Part shown: in pieces, positions 9,767 to 19,116 of the stretch
Numbering within the stretch: the first letter of the stretch is position 1
Layout of the letters: every line of letters begins with the position of its first letter
Assembly: GCA_008364785.1 (NCBI GenBank)
Contig: VTTJ01000006.1
Coordinates: forward strand, 62,001-126,000
From: Bacillus sp. BGMRC 2118
Lineage (GTDB): Bacteria > Bacillota > Bacilli > Bacillales > SA4
DNA length: 64,000 nucleotides
Reading direction: 5' to 3'
The notes under the pieces: generated by a model
What the model was told of the DNA's origin: nothing
Seen by the model: only the letters and a program-made list of their open reading frames with translations
The model's database searches: none
Made by a program: the position numbers and the translations under genes

Positions 9767-9828
9767 AAATCCGAAACATACTTTAAGATTCTGTAGGTAG
9801 AATGTTGAAGTAGTTTCGGATTTTTTTA
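9767..9828 (+). terminator. Terminator-like inverted repeat after yhcV
   Basis: AAATCCGAAAC pairs with GTTTCGGATTT around a 35-base loop, followed by a T-run. Confidence 0.6.
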
Positions 9829-10074
9829 TTTGTATTTCAGTACATGAATCACTGACATTTGATGGTGGTATACACTTGGTTATTTTTCGACAAAATTCGG
9901 GTGGTGCCTGGCACCAAAACGTGCATGCTCCAAGATTTAATGAATAAGTATCATATTGGGAATACTGTAGTGTAAAACAGTTAAAACAGGGTAGTTGTTA
10001 GGTAGGTTCTTTCATAGATTGTGGTTACTTGTTACAAACACACGGAAAATCCTTAACGAAGAGGAGTTGAATGT
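9829..10074. other. Non-coding leader of yhcX with short palindrome
   Basis: No gene is seen between the yhcV terminator and yhcX. The palindrome GGTGCCTGGCACC at 9903–9915 resembles short palindromic repeats common in Bacillaceae intergenic DNA. The AGAGGAG ribosome site of yhcX is at its end. Confidence 0.5.
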
Positions 10075-11610
10075 ATGACGAAAATTGATTTAACGAAGTT
10101 TGAGAAACGTATGATTATCCGAAACATCGAGGAGAAAGACTTTGATGGGATTATGGAAATGCAAAAGGTATGTTTTCCCGGGATGGTTCCATGGGAACGG
10201 GAACATCTTGAAAGTCATTTAGAGCATTTTCCGGAAGGACAGATATGTGCGGAGTATGACGGGAAAATCATCGGTTCGTGTTCTAGCTTGATTATCAACT
10301 TTGATGAATATGATGATAAACATACATGGGACGATATTACAGATGAAGGGTACATAACCAACCACAATCCTGAAGGCTACAATTTATATGGAATTGAAGT
10401 AATGGTACATCCTGAATATAGAAGAATGAAGGTCGGCCAGCGTCTGTATGATGCAAGAAAGGAATTGGCCCGGGAACATAATTTGAAGAGTATTATTATC
10501 GGCGGCAGAATTCCGAACTATCATAAACATGCTGAAGAAATGACACCAAGACAATATGTGAAAGAAGTGTCAATGCATAAAATATACGACCCAGTTCTCT
10601 CATTCCAACTTATGAATGGCTTTACATTAATGAGAATCAATCCGAATTATTTAGAGGACGACCATGCATCGTACAAATATGCAACGCTGATGGAATGGAA
10701 CAATATTGATTATAGGGCCAAAACAAAGCGTCATTTCCAAACTTCTTTCCCTGTAAGAATTTGCGCCATACAATATGCGATGAAGCAAATTGAATCATTT
10801 GAGGAATTTGCAAAGCAGGTGGAATATTATACAGACGTTGCGGCAGATTTCAATTCGGATTTTGCAGTATTTCCAGAAATCTTCACAACACAGCTGATGT
10901 CTTTCTTACACGAAAAGACACCAAGTCAAGCTATCCGTAAGCTAACGGAATATACCGAACCATATATTGAGCTATTTGCAAACTTGGCTGTAAAATACAA
11001 CATTAATATTATCGGTGGTTCCCACTTCGTAAATGAGGATGAAAAGATATATAATATTGCTTACTTATTCCGTAGAGATGGCACAATCGAAAAGCAATAT
11101 AAAATTCACATTACGCCAAATGAGAAAAAATGGTGGGGAGTAAGTGCAGGAGACGAAGTCAAAGTATTTGATACAGATTGTGGCCGAATCGCCATTCAAA
11201 TCTGCTACGATATTGAATTTCCGGAGTTAGCAAGAATTGCAACAGACCGCGGGGCAAATATAATTTTCACACCTTTTTGCACGGAAGACCGCCAAGGCTA
11301 TTTAAGGGTTAGACTATGTGCACAGGCGCGTGCAATTGAAAATCAGATTTATACAGTGATTGCCGGAACAGTCGGCAACTTACCACAAGTTGAAAATATG
11401 GATATTCAATATGCACAATCCGGAATTTTTACACCGTCTGATTTCGAATTTGCACGCGATGGCGTAGCAGCCGAGTGCAGTCCAAACCTTGAAACGGTTG
11501 TAGTATCCGATGTTGATTTAGAGATCCTACGAAGACAGAGAAAAGGTGGAACGGTAAGGCAATTACGGGACCGTCGCCGTGATTTGTATGAAATACGATA
11601 TAAAAAATAG
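10075..11610 (+). CDS. yhcX: GNAT acetyltransferase–nitrilase fusion protein YhcX
   Basis: A 511-residue two-domain enzyme. The N-terminal 200 residues are a GNAT acetyltransferase domain with the acetyl-CoA loop in EVMVHPEYRRMKVGQRLYD. The C-terminal 300 residues are a carbon–nitrogen hydrolase. Its triad Glu lies in FPEIFT, the Lys in the region around nt 11097 to 11130, and the Cys in IQICYDIEFPE. Length and position match B. subtilis YhcX (about 513 residues). The natural substrate is not established for the family; amide hydrolysis joined to N-acetylation is an inference from the domains. Confidence 0.9.
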   Translation: MTKIDLTKFEKRMIIRNIEEKDFDGIMEMQKVCFPGMVPWEREHLESHLEHFPEGQICAEYDGKIIGSCSSLIINFDEYDDKHTWDDITDEGYITNHNPEGYNLYGIEVMVHPEYRRMKVGQRLYDARKELAREHNLKSIIIGGRIPNYHKHAEEMTPRQYVKEVSMHKIYDPVLSFQLMNGFTLMRINPNYLEDDHASYKYATLMEWNNIDYRAKTKRHFQTSFPVRICAIQYAMKQIESFEEFAKQVEYYTDVAADFNSDFAVFPEIFTTQLMSFLHEKTPSQAIRKLTEYTEPYIELFANLAVKYNINIIGGSHFVNEDEKIYNIAYLFRRDGTIEKQYKIHITPNEKKWWGVSAGDEVKVFDTDCGRIAIQICYDIEFPELARIATDRGANIIFTPFCTEDRQGYLRVRLCAQARAIENQIYTVIAGTVGNLPQVENMDIQYAQSGIFTPSDFEFARDGVAAECSPNLETVVVSDVDLEILRRQRKGGTVRQLRDRRRDLYEIRYKK

Positions 11611-11688
11611 ATAATGTACTGCTGCTATCCTTTCACCCCTGGTTTAGGATATAAATGGTACTAGGAGAAGTATATTTAATTGATTGGA

Positions 11689-11719
11689 AGCACCGCATGC
11701 AAATGCACGGTGCTTTTTA
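11689..11719 (+). terminator. Intrinsic terminator after yhcX
   Basis: AGCACCG pairs with CGGTGCT around a 12-base loop, followed by TTTTT. Confidence 0.75.
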
Positions 11720-11730
11720 GTTTGACTTGT

Positions 11731-11912
11731 TTCTTATAGATTGTTGCTTTTTAGTAATAATCCCAAAGCCGGATTTTTTCTTAGTATATAGCGCGACTAT
11801 AGATAAAGAGGGTTGCTCTTTTCTAATTCAACCTCATTTTGCTCCTAGAATGGTTGTACACCCAGAATAATTGTACAAAAAGCAACAAATTTCTAGAATA
11901 GAGCCTTTATTT
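11731..11912. repeat. Interspersed intergenic repeat, copy 1
   Basis: About 180 bases shared with 14871–15033 and 18893–19090. Common blocks are GTTGCTTTTTAGTA, GAGGGTTGCTCTTTTCTAA, TCAACCTCA, TGGTTGTACACCCAGAATAA, TTGTAC and TTCTAGAATAGAGCCT. The two ends (CTAGAATGG and TTCTAGAATAGAG) can pair partly. No ORF is present. The gap around it to pgcA at 12071 holds nothing else recognised. Confidence 0.75.
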
Positions 11913-12070
11913 TACACCTTTACAAAAAACGGAAAACGTTACATACTATCCTTACGATTAGTAAAAAAGTCAAATTGTAATAGTGAGGTTCCTTTGTTAT
12001 TCTAATATCGGGAACAATTCTTACTTCAAGCTTAGAATAACAGCAAGGATCAAATGTAGGAGGAATTAGA

Positions 12071-13813
12071 ATGAATTGGCGTGAACAGTATGAAAGATGG
12101 GTGAGTTCCGAAAAGCTAGAATCTGAATGGAAAACGGAACTTGATCAATTGAAAGAAAATGAAAAGGATTTAGAAGATCGTTTTTATAAAAGCTTAGAAT
12201 TTGGTACAGGTGGTATGCGCGGGGAAATCGGCGTAGGCACAAACCGAATGAATACATATACAGTTCGAAAGGCATCTGTTGGACTGGCACAGTTTATCTC
12301 AGCTGCCGGAGAAGAAGCAAAAAAGCGTGGAGTTGCTATTGCCTATGATTCAAGACATAAGTCACCTGAATTTGCGATGGAATCAGCAAAAACATTAGCA
12401 AGTTACGGTATCCAAACATATGTATTTGAAGAATTACGACCTACACCGGAGCTGTCGTTTGCCGTACGTTACTTGAATGCGTACTCAGGTATCGTTGTAA
12501 CGGCAAGTCATAATCCACCAGAATACAATGGGTATAAGGTATATGGAGAAGATGGAGGACAATTGCCTCCAGCAGCTGCTGATGAAGTAATTGCAGAAGT
12601 GAATAAAGTGGAAAATGAGCTTGAAATCATTGTGCAGGATGAACAAGCTCTGAAGCAGCAAGGACTTATCAAAATGATTGGTGAAGAAATTGATCAAGCA
12701 TACACAGAGAAACTAGCAACCATATCTGTCAATCCTGAATTAGCAGAAGAAGTAGGGGACGATGTGAAGATTGTCTTCACTCCTTTACATGGTACAGCCA
12801 ACAAGCCAGTACGTCGTGGACTTGAAAAGCTAGGCTATCGCAACATTATGATTGTGGAAGAACAGGAGCTGCCAGATCCAAACTTCTCAACTGTTAAATC
12901 CCCAAATCCTGAAGAACATGCGGCTTTTGAATTAGCGATTAAGAAGGGGAATGAACATGATGCAGATATGCTCATTGCAACAGATCCAGATGCGGACCGT
13001 CTTGGCATAGCTGTTAAGGATTCTAGTGGAGAGTATGTCGTATTAACAGGAAACCAAACAGGAGCACTTCTTTTAGACTATCTTTTATCTCAAAAGAAGG
13101 AAAAAGGTATGTTACCTGAAAACGGTATTGTATTCAAAACAATTGTTACATCTGAAATTGGCCGCAACATTGCCGAACATTTTGGTCTGATAGCAGAAGA
13201 TACCTTAACAGGATTTAAATTTATCGGAGAAAAAATTAAAGCATACGAACAAAGTGGTGAGTATGCGTTCCAATTTGGTTACGAAGAGAGCTATGGCTAT
13301 CTAATTGGAGATTTCGTTCGTGACAAAGATGCAGTCCAAGCAGCACTATTGGCAGTAGAGGTATGTGCATATTATAAAAAGCAGGGAATGACTGTTTACG
13401 AAGGGCTTCTAAATGTATTTGAAAAATACGGCTTCTACCAGGAAGGATTAGAATCTCTAACGTTAAAAGGTAAAGAAGGTACGGAAAAAATCGACTACAT
13501 CTTATCAACGTTCAGAGCAGAGGCTCCGACTCAAATGGCAGGACGCACCATCACAATGATTGAAGATTACAAAACAAGTGAACGAACTCTTGTTGAAGCA
13601 CAAACAAAAGAGACAATTGATCTTCCTAAATCAAATGTTATCAAGTACATGCTAGAAGATGGTTCTTGGTTCTGTTTACGTCCTTCTGGCACAGAACCAA
13701 AAGTGAAATTTTACTTTGGTGTTCGTAGTGGTACATTAGAAGAAAGTAAACAAAGCTTGTCAGAGCTAAAAGAAGCAGTTATGGCTCGAGTGCATGAATT
13801 AGTTGCTCAGTAA
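12071..13813 (+). CDS. pgcA: Phosphoglucomutase / phospho-sugar mutase PgcA
   Basis: A 580-residue enzyme of the alpha-D-phosphohexomutase superfamily, close to the 581 residues of B. subtilis PgcA (YhxB). The phosphoserine loop is [15 protein letters not shown]. The metal loop is [11 protein letters not shown], the sugar-binding loop GYEESYGYL and the C-terminal phosphate loop [12 protein letters not shown]. It converts glucose 6-phosphate to glucose 1-phosphate for UDP-glucose, teichoic acid and glycolipid synthesis. The ribosome site TAGGAGGAATT is strong. It keeps its conserved place between yhcX and yhcY. Confidence 0.95.
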   Translation: MNWREQYERWVSSEKLESEWKTELDQLKENEKDLEDRFYKSLEFGTGGMRGEIGVGTNRMNTYTVRKASVGLAQFISAAGEEAKKRGVAIAYDSRHKSPEFAMESAKTLASYGIQTYVFEELRPTPELSFAVRYLNAYSGIVVTASHNPPEYNGYKVYGEDGGQLPPAAADEVIAEVNKVENELEIIVQDEQALKQQGLIKMIGEEIDQAYTEKLATISVNPELAEEVGDDVKIVFTPLHGTANKPVRRGLEKLGYRNIMIVEEQELPDPNFSTVKSPNPEEHAAFELAIKKGNEHDADMLIATDPDADRLGIAVKDSSGEYVVLTGNQTGALLLDYLLSQKKEKGMLPENGIVFKTIVTSEIGRNIAEHFGLIAEDTLTGFKFIGEKIKAYEQSGEYAFQFGYEESYGYLIGDFVRDKDAVQAALLAVEVCAYYKKQGMTVYEGLLNVFEKYGFYQEGLESLTLKGKEGTEKIDYILSTFRAEAPTQMAGRTITMIEDYKTSERTLVEAQTKETIDLPKSNVIKYMLEDGSWFCLRPSGTEPKVKFYFGVRSGTLEESKQSLSELKEAVMARVHELVAQ

Positions 13814-13820
13814 GAGGATT

Positions 13821-14003
13821 TAGGCTGATATATGAATTTATCGCTGATATGAGGAGTGTACGCTAATAGAAACCGAAAAATCGCCGATATTAAGCTGAAT
13901 TTCGCTAATAAAAGCGTCAGTTTCGCTAGTAAAATCCGAACTTTTGCTTGATAATGCATATATTCGCTAAAAAAGGTCTTCACTCGCTTAGTAAATTCAC
14001 CCA
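13821..14003. repeat. Degenerate tandem repeat with about 21-bp spacing
   Basis: Nine copies of a core like TCGCTAATA start at about 13821, 13841, 13860, 13881, 13902, 13923, 13944, 13964 and 13984. Only the core is kept; the bases between vary. Spacing is 19 to 21 bases, or two turns of the helix. A minus-strand ORF across it is a by-product of the repeat. It lies between pgcA and the SDR gene. Confidence 0.7.
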
Positions 14004-14110
14004 TCTAAATAACAATTTTCAGGAGAGCAAGGGTAATACCTTGCTTTTTTTTCATAACTAAGGAAATAATAAAACTTGTCTTACTATGGAATGAAAGGAA
14101 TTGAAGGTAT

Positions 14111-14833
14111 ATGACGACTAATCAAGTAGCAATCGTAACAGGTGCATCACGAGGAATTGGTAAAGAGATTGCGATGCAGCTTGCAAAACAGGGAATGAAG
14201 CTTTCGATCATTGGGAGTTCAGATGAGATTACGAAGACAGCAGAGGAACTAAAGGCAAGTGGATACGAGGATGTACTTCCTTTTCAAGTTGATGTAGCAA
14301 ACGAACAACAAATGAATGAAGTCGTGGCTAAAACAATTGCCGTATTCGGGACTGTAGATATACTCGTTAATAATGCTGGAGTGGGATTCTTTAAATTAGT
14401 GGAAGACACAACAGTTGAAGAATGGAGAAAGGTTTTCGATGTGAACGTACAAGGTGTTTTCGTTGGTTCAAAAGCTGTGTTACCACATATGAAGGAAAAA
14501 AGATCAGGAACCATTGTCACCATTTCATCTGATGTAGGTCGTTATACAATTGCAAACGGTTCTGCCTATACAGCGACAAAATATGCGGTGCAAGGATTCT
14601 CCGGCTCACTTGCGCAGGAAGTAAGAGATTTTGGAATTCGTGTAGGTACGATTAATCCAGGTATGGTTGATACATATTTCAACAACTCAGAACAAGGTAG
14701 TCCGGATAAGCAAGGTTGGTTACAAGCGAAGGATATCGCAGACGCAGTAGTATATATGGCTACAGCACCAAAACATATGTTAATTGATCAAATTGTTCTG
14801 CATCCATTAATTCAAAACTACCCAATATCTTAA
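14111..14833 (+). CDS. Short-chain dehydrogenase/reductase
   Basis: A 240-residue classical SDR. It has the dinucleotide motif TGASRGIG near the N-terminus, NNAG at about residue 85, a catalytic Ser in TISSD and the YxxxK motif YTATK. It resembles 3-oxoacyl-ACP reductases, but the C-terminal substrate loop is not diagnostic. Substrate is unknown. The gene stands alone with its own terminator. The NADP preference suggested by the Arg after GAS is inference. Confidence 0.85.
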   Translation: MTTNQVAIVTGASRGIGKEIAMQLAKQGMKLSIIGSSDEITKTAEELKASGYEDVLPFQVDVANEQQMNEVVAKTIAVFGTVDILVNNAGVGFFKLVEDTTVEEWRKVFDVNVQGVFVGSKAVLPHMKEKRSGTIVTISSDVGRYTIANGSAYTATKYAVQGFSGSLAQEVRDFGIRVGTINPGMVDTYFNNSEQGSPDKQGWLQAKDIADAVVYMATAPKHMLIDQIVLHPLIQNYPIS

Positions 14834-14840
14834 AACATCA

Positions 14841-14866
14841 CCTCTTCCTATGGAAGGGGTTTTTTC
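14841..14866 (+). terminator. Intrinsic terminator after the SDR gene
   Basis: CCTCTTCC pairs with GGAAGGGG around a short loop, followed by a T-run. Confidence 0.75.
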
Positions 14867-14870
14867 GTTT

Positions 14871-15033
14871 CTAAGCTGTTTTCGTATAGATTGTTGCTTT
14901 TTAGTACTTAGTATCTAGATACTTCAATACTTAAAGAGAGTTGCTTTTTTCTAATCCAACCTCAATTACTTCTAAAACTGGTTATACACAGAATAAGTGT
15001 ACAAGCAGTTTTAGAAATGAGCCTGTTTCTAAG
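14871..15033. repeat. Interspersed intergenic repeat, copy 2
   Basis: Shares with the other copies the blocks GTTGCTTTTTAGTA, AGTATCTAGATACTT, GAGAGTTGCTTTTTTCTAA, CAACCTCAATT, TCTAAAACTGGTT, CACAGAATAAGTGTAC and TTTTAGAAATGAGCCT. The outer blocks TCTAAAACTG and CAGTTTTAGA are inverted, so the segment can fold. Confidence 0.75.
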
Positions 15034-15125
15034 ACTTTAGTTGTATTCCACTCACACCAAAAGAAGGAATTCATCTTCTCAAAATATTGGTATAATAAGG
15101 ATATGTAATTTGTAGGGGTGGTTAT

Positions 15126-16247
15126 GTGCAAAGAGAACGGGGAATTGAAGATCTTCAAACGTTAAAAGCCATTGCGGAAATGTTAAATCAAGCAAACGAT
15201 TTAACGCAGATGCTTCCAAATGTTTTGAGAGAACTTCTTCATGTAACAGGTATTAAATCAGGCTGGATTTTTTTAATAGATGATAAGGGTGAGTACAAAC
15301 TTGCTGCTGACTACAATTTGCCTGAAGGACTTCAATGGAAATATAAACAACCATTGTGTGAAGGGTCATGTTGGTGTGTAGATAAATATCAAAAAGGTCG
15401 ATTAAATCGTGCAGCTAATATAATGGAATGCAAACGAATTGAAAATGTAATGGAATACAACTGGGGGAAAACAGAGGGAATCACTCATCATGCAACGGTA
15501 CCATTGCGAGCCGGAAATGAAAGTTTTGGTCTTCTAAATGTGGCTTCGCCCAATAAGACATACTTTTCACAAGAAGAGTTAGCCTTGCTAGAAGCCATTG
15601 CCTTTCAAATTGGTACGGCGATTAAAAGGGTACAGCTGACTTTACAGGAACAAGAGATTGCCCTACTTGCAGAACGAAATCGATTAGCACGTGATTTACA
15701 TGACTCGGTTAATCAGTTGTTATTTTCATTAATGCTTACAGTACGTGGTACAAAGGAAATGACACAAGAACCTGAAGTGAAGGAAATGCTGAGTTATATT
15801 CAAGACCTGTCACAAGAAGCACTTCAGGAAATGAGGGCGTTAATCTGGCAGTTGCGACCGGAAGGCTTAGAAGACGGGATAGGGAGCGCACTTTGTTCAT
15901 ACGGAAAAGTTCTGGGACTAGATGTGCAAGTGGAGGTACAAGGTGTACTCGAACTCCCAAGTAAAGTAGAAGAAGCGATGTGGAGAATTGGCCAAGAGGC
16001 ATTAAATAATTGTAAGAAGCATGCACTTACGAAGAAATGCCATGTTGAAATAAATATAAAAGATCATAGAGCTGTTGTGATGACAATACATGATAAAGGC
16101 TGCGGATTTCACTACACAGAAGGTGAGAAAATGCCAACAATTGGTTTAGCGGGTATGAAGGAACGTGCTGAATATTTAGGAGGAAGTTTTAATGTGGTAA
16201 GCCAGATTGGAGAAGGAACAACTATTTCAGTAAGCTTACCAGTATAG
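15126..16247 (+). CDS. yhcY: GAF-containing sensor histidine kinase YhcY
   Basis: A 373-residue kinase starting at GTG 15126 after GTAGGGGTGG. An N-terminal GAF domain (about residues 20–165) is rich in Cys, with EGSCWCV and IMEC, so metal or redox sensing is possible. The dimerisation domain is of the HisKA_3 type, with phospho-acceptor His in ERNRLARDLHDSVNQ. The ATPase domain has the N box QEALNNCKKHA and the G box GLAGMKERA. It is a soluble NarL-type partner kinase. Its regulator YhcZ follows 24 bases downstream. Confidence 0.9.
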   Translation: MQRERGIEDLQTLKAIAEMLNQANDLTQMLPNVLRELLHVTGIKSGWIFLIDDKGEYKLAADYNLPEGLQWKYKQPLCEGSCWCVDKYQKGRLNRAANIMECKRIENVMEYNWGKTEGITHHATVPLRAGNESFGLLNVASPNKTYFSQEELALLEAIAFQIGTAIKRVQLTLQEQEIALLAERNRLARDLHDSVNQLLFSLMLTVRGTKEMTQEPEVKEMLSYIQDLSQEALQEMRALIWQLRPEGLEDGIGSALCSYGKVLGLDVQVEVQGVLELPSKVEEAMWRIGQEALNNCKKHALTKKCHVEINIKDHRAVVMTIHDKGCGFHYTEGEKMPTIGLAGMKERAEYLGGSFNVVSQIGEGTTISVSLPV

Positions 16248-16271
16248 CTTAGGGATTGGGGGAAAGAAAGG

Positions 16272-16922
16272 ATGTCTATAAAAGTTTTAATATGTGATGA
16301 CCATCATGTGGTTAGACGAGGATTATTGTTCTTTTTAAAAACACAGCAAGATATAGAAATTGTTGCAGAAGCTTCGAATGGTAAAGAAGCAGTGGAGCTT
16401 GTTAAGAAACATATGCCAGATGTTGTGCTGATGGATTTAGTGATGCCTGAAATGGATGGGATCGAGGCAACAAAAATTATTAAGGAACAACAGCCTAAAA
16501 CAAAGGTTATTATTTTAACAAGCTTCTCAGATAAAGACCAAGTCATCCCAGCAATTCGTGCAGGCGCAACAGGCTATCAGCTGAAAGACATTGAACCAGA
16601 TGAACTTGTTAATGTCATACGTTCTGTTTATAGAGGGGAGAACCAACTGCATCCAAAGGTTACAAACCATGTAATGACACACCTTATGCAAGGTGGTACA
16701 AAAGAAACGAATCATTTAGATGATTTAACAAAACGTGAATTAGAAGTATTAGCAGAAATTGCAAGAGGAAAAAGCAACAAAGAAATTGCAGCAAGTCTAG
16801 TGATAACTGAAAAAACGGTTAAAACACATGTATCCAATATCTTATCTAAACTAGAACTTCAAGATAGAACTCAAGCAGCGCTTTACGCCGTGAAAAACGG
16901 AATTGCAAAAAATTATCTTTAA
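16272..16922 (+). CDS. yhcZ: NarL/LuxR-family response regulator YhcZ
   Basis: A 216-residue regulator. The receiver domain has the acidic pair CDDH, the phospho-acceptor Asp in VVLMDLVMPEMDG, the Thr/Ser in ILTSFS and the Lys in YQLKD. The C-terminal LuxR helix-turn-helix has LTKRELEVLAEIARGKSNKEIA and TVKTHVSNIL. It pairs with the YhcY kinase gene just upstream and ends at a strong hairpin. Confidence 0.92.
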   Translation: MSIKVLICDDHHVVRRGLLFFLKTQQDIEIVAEASNGKEAVELVKKHMPDVVLMDLVMPEMDGIEATKIIKEQQPKTKVIILTSFSDKDQVIPAIRAGATGYQLKDIEPDELVNVIRSVYRGENQLHPKVTNHVMTHLMQGGTKETNHLDDLTKRELEVLAEIARGKSNKEIAASLVITEKTVKTHVSNILSKLELQDRTQAALYAVKNGIAKNYL

Positions 16923-16968
16923 CACAGTAAAGGAGTGGGGGCCTGTCCCCCACTCCTTTACTGCGTTA
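16920..16968 (+). terminator. Long inverted repeat after yhcZ (terminator or REP-like)
   Basis: Two 22-base arms with one mismatch surround the loop CCTGT. The inner part reads GGGGGCCTGTCCCCC. There is only a short T stretch, so it may be a mobile palindromic repeat serving as a terminator. Confidence 0.7.
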
Positions 16969-16977
16969 AAGTGTCGT

Positions 16978-17226
16978 TTATTCCATACACACGAGTTCTT
17001 CCATGTCGATGGATTGTGTTTCGAGAGCGTGATCGATGTATCTGAATAGTGAGTGAAGATTTGTTTCAATTATTTTATAATCACGCGAAAAGTTATATGC
17101 ATGTAGAAAATGTTCAATTTTTTTTGAAAGTATATTATCTTTTGTCCTCACCATCAATATTAATAAGTTGTCCCATTGAGACCGGTGAGTATAGTATAGA
17201 GCTCTGTCATAATCGACAATATTCAT
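16978..17226 (-). CDS. yhdB: YhdB-like protein
   Basis: An 82-residue soluble protein with a good ribosome site (AGAAGGAGG) ahead of the ATG on the minus strand. It has charged and aromatic helical sequence and no catalytic motif. Length and position just after yhcZ fit B. subtilis YhdB. Its function is unknown. Confidence 0.65.
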   Translation of the reverse strand: MNIVDYDRALYYTHRSQWDNLLILMVRTKDNILSKKIEHFLHAYNFSRDYKIIETNLHSLFRYIDHALETQSIDMEELVCME

Positions 17227-17446
17227 GGTTGTTGCCTCCTTCTAAGTCGATCAACATCCACAATTCATACTCCAAGACCTTTTGCAAAAGCAGTAATCTT
17301 TTAGTAAGGAGTTACATATAGTGTGGTTGTTTTACTCCATAAATAAGCGAAGCGATTATTGAGAGTGAAGGAGACATTTCCCATGATAGTAAATAACATT
17401 ATTGCACAAGTTATGGATAACTCTTCATTTATAAAGGAGCTAAAAG

Positions 17447-18448
17447 GTGAAGCAAACATTCGTTTTATGTATTTTACTTCTTTTGTTTGGGTTTCAGTCA
17501 CATACATATGCAAAAGAACAACGGACAATTGTTCAAACCCATGAAGTTTATACCTTTGAAGATCTGACAGAAGACTTATATCATCTTCAAAAAGCGTATC
17601 GGGATTCTATCCAGGTGAAGGTAATTGGACATTCGACGTATAAAAAACCGATTTATGCTGTCAAAGTAGGACAAGGAAACCAGTCAATCTTGATAAATGC
17701 ATCTCATCATGGAAGAGAATGGATGACGAGCTTGCTTACGATGAAAATGATTGAGGAATATGCTCATTCCCATAAATATCATAAAGAGTACGAAGGATAT
17801 CATACATCCCTTTTAGATGAAGTCTCGATATGGTTTGTTCCAATGGTTAATCCTGATGGAGTAGAGATTCAACAAACTGGACTGTTTCAAATAGCATCTT
17901 CTGAACGACTCGTTCAACTTCTTATGATGAATGGGGGAAGTGTTGATTTTTCTAGGTGGAAAGCAAATGGTGCAGGCATTGATTTAAACCGTCAGTATGA
18001 AGCAGGATGGGATCAGCTTGAAGACAGTGCTCCATTCCCCTTTTACCAACTTTACAAAGGAATCAAACCTCACTCAGCTCCAGAAGTACAAGCACTAGTC
18101 ACATTTACTGAAAAAATACAGCCTCTAATGGCGGTTTCTTATCATTCATCAGGCAGAGTGTTGTATTGGTATTATCAAACGGAAAAGGCACATATAAAGC
18201 GAGATAAAAAAATTGCAAAACAAGTTGCGGATATCACTGGTTATAAACTAGATAAACCAATACATACAGCGATAGGTGGCGGATATACGGATTGGTTTAT
18301 TCAAACCTACAAAAAGCCTGCTATGACAATTGAAATTAGCTATGAAGTGAACGAAACGAATCCCCCATTATCCGTATTCCAGGAAGAATGGAACAGAAAT
18401 AAAACAGTCGGGATTCATTTAGCAAGAGAAGCCATTCAGTTAAAATAA
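17447..18448 (+). CDS. Secreted M14-family zinc carboxypeptidase
   Basis: A 333-residue protein starting at GTG 17447 behind AAAGGAG. It has a signal peptide (about residues 1–22). The M14 zinc ligands lie in SHHGREW (HxxE) and in YHSSGR. The substrate-binding Arg/Asn region is GIDLNRQYEAGWD and the catalytic Glu is in MTIEISYE. Members in spore formers include gamma-D-glutamyl-diamino acid peptidases of peptidoglycan, so a cell-wall or spore-cortex substrate is likely but not proven. No LysM or other wall-binding domain is present. Confidence 0.85.
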   Translation: MKQTFVLCILLLLFGFQSHTYAKEQRTIVQTHEVYTFEDLTEDLYHLQKAYRDSIQVKVIGHSTYKKPIYAVKVGQGNQSILINASHHGREWMTSLLTMKMIEEYAHSHKYHKEYEGYHTSLLDEVSIWFVPMVNPDGVEIQQTGLFQIASSERLVQLLMMNGGSVDFSRWKANGAGIDLNRQYEAGWDQLEDSAPFPFYQLYKGIKPHSAPEVQALVTFTEKIQPLMAVSYHSSGRVLYWYYQTEKAHIKRDKKIAKQVADITGYKLDKPIHTAIGGGYTDWFIQTYKKPAMTIEISYEVNETNPPLSVFQEEWNRNKTVGIHLAREAIQLK

Positions 18449-18517
18449 CCCAAATAAGGAATACTTCCTTTTATTTTGTACAAACTAACATCATTAAAAA
18501 AATATGGAGGCATTTCT

Positions 18518-18862
18518 ATGTATAAAAGAATCGTACTTCCTCTCATAAGTTTTGCTTTTATCATTGGGCTTTTGTCCTCATATACGATGCAAGAATATGT
18601 GGGTGTAGCGCAGCAACCGGACTATACAAAATGGGGTAACATGGCCATCACCATTGTAAAGGAAAACTATCCAGAAGCAGATGTGAAGGAATATAAATAT
18701 GAGGGTAGAAAATCAGTCAGTCCCCAGAAAGCAGAAGACTCGTTTACGTTCGATGTAACAAAAGGTAGCAAGCCCGTTAAGGTGAAAGTTGTAGTGACGT
18801 TTAATCCACAAATAAATTCGCTAGTTACTCTTTCATTAGAAGAATTAAAACCACAACGATAA
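18518..18862 (+). CDS. DUF3889 family secreted/anchored protein (YhdC-like)
   Basis: The start is ATG 18518 after TGGAGG. The protein is about 114 residues with an N-terminal signal anchor and a small soluble domain that starts with DYTKWGNMAI. This looks like DUF3889, a family of small exported Bacillus proteins of unknown role related to PepSY-type folds. It follows the M14 peptidase by 69 bases and has its own terminator. Position fits YhdC. Confidence 0.65.
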   Translation: MYKRIVLPLISFAFIIGLLSSYTMQEYVGVAQQPDYTKWGNMAITIVKENYPEADVKEYKYEGRKSVSPQKAEDSFTFDVTKGSKPVKVKVVVTFNPQINSLVTLSLEELKPQR

Positions 18863-18864
18863 GT

Positions 18865-18892
18865 GGCTACCTTTTTAGGTAGTCATTTTTTC
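18865..18892 (+). terminator. Intrinsic terminator after the DUF3889 gene
   Basis: GGCTACCT pairs with AGGTAGTC around TTTT, followed by a T-run. Confidence 0.75.
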
Positions 18893-19090
18893 TAGAGGCT
18901 GTTTTAGTAAAGAGTGTCGCTTTCTCGTAGGATTCTCAGGTAGCCGGATTTTCACCTTAGTATCTAGATACTTTTTTACATATAGAGAGTTGCTCTTTTT
19001 TAACCTCAATTTGCTTTTAAAACTGGTTGGACACCCAGAATCATTGTACGAATAACAACAAAGTTTTAGAAAAGAGCCTTTCTAGAAAAA
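18893..19090. repeat. Interspersed intergenic repeat, copy 3
   Basis: Shares AGTATCTAGATACTT, GAGAGTTGCTCTTTTT, AACCTCAATTTGCTTTT, AAAACTGGTTGGACACC, CAGAATCATTGTAC and GTTTTAGAAAAGAGCCT with the other two copies. It sits directly ahead of ger operon 2 and may contribute its 5' leader. Confidence 0.75.
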
Positions 19091-19116
19091 CGCCTCAGTG
19101 ACAAAGGAGCGCGAAT

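Noticed and set aside
13821..14003. CRISPR array
   Set aside because: Only a 9-base core repeats at 21-base spacing, with no repeat/spacer pattern of 50–75 bases and no cas genes anywhere in the window.
17359..17544. Small plus-strand ORF ahead of the M14 peptidase, with GAAGGAG before an ATG at 17384
   Set aside because: Most of it overlaps the signal peptide of the peptidase in another frame and it matches nothing. The site may still allow weak translation.
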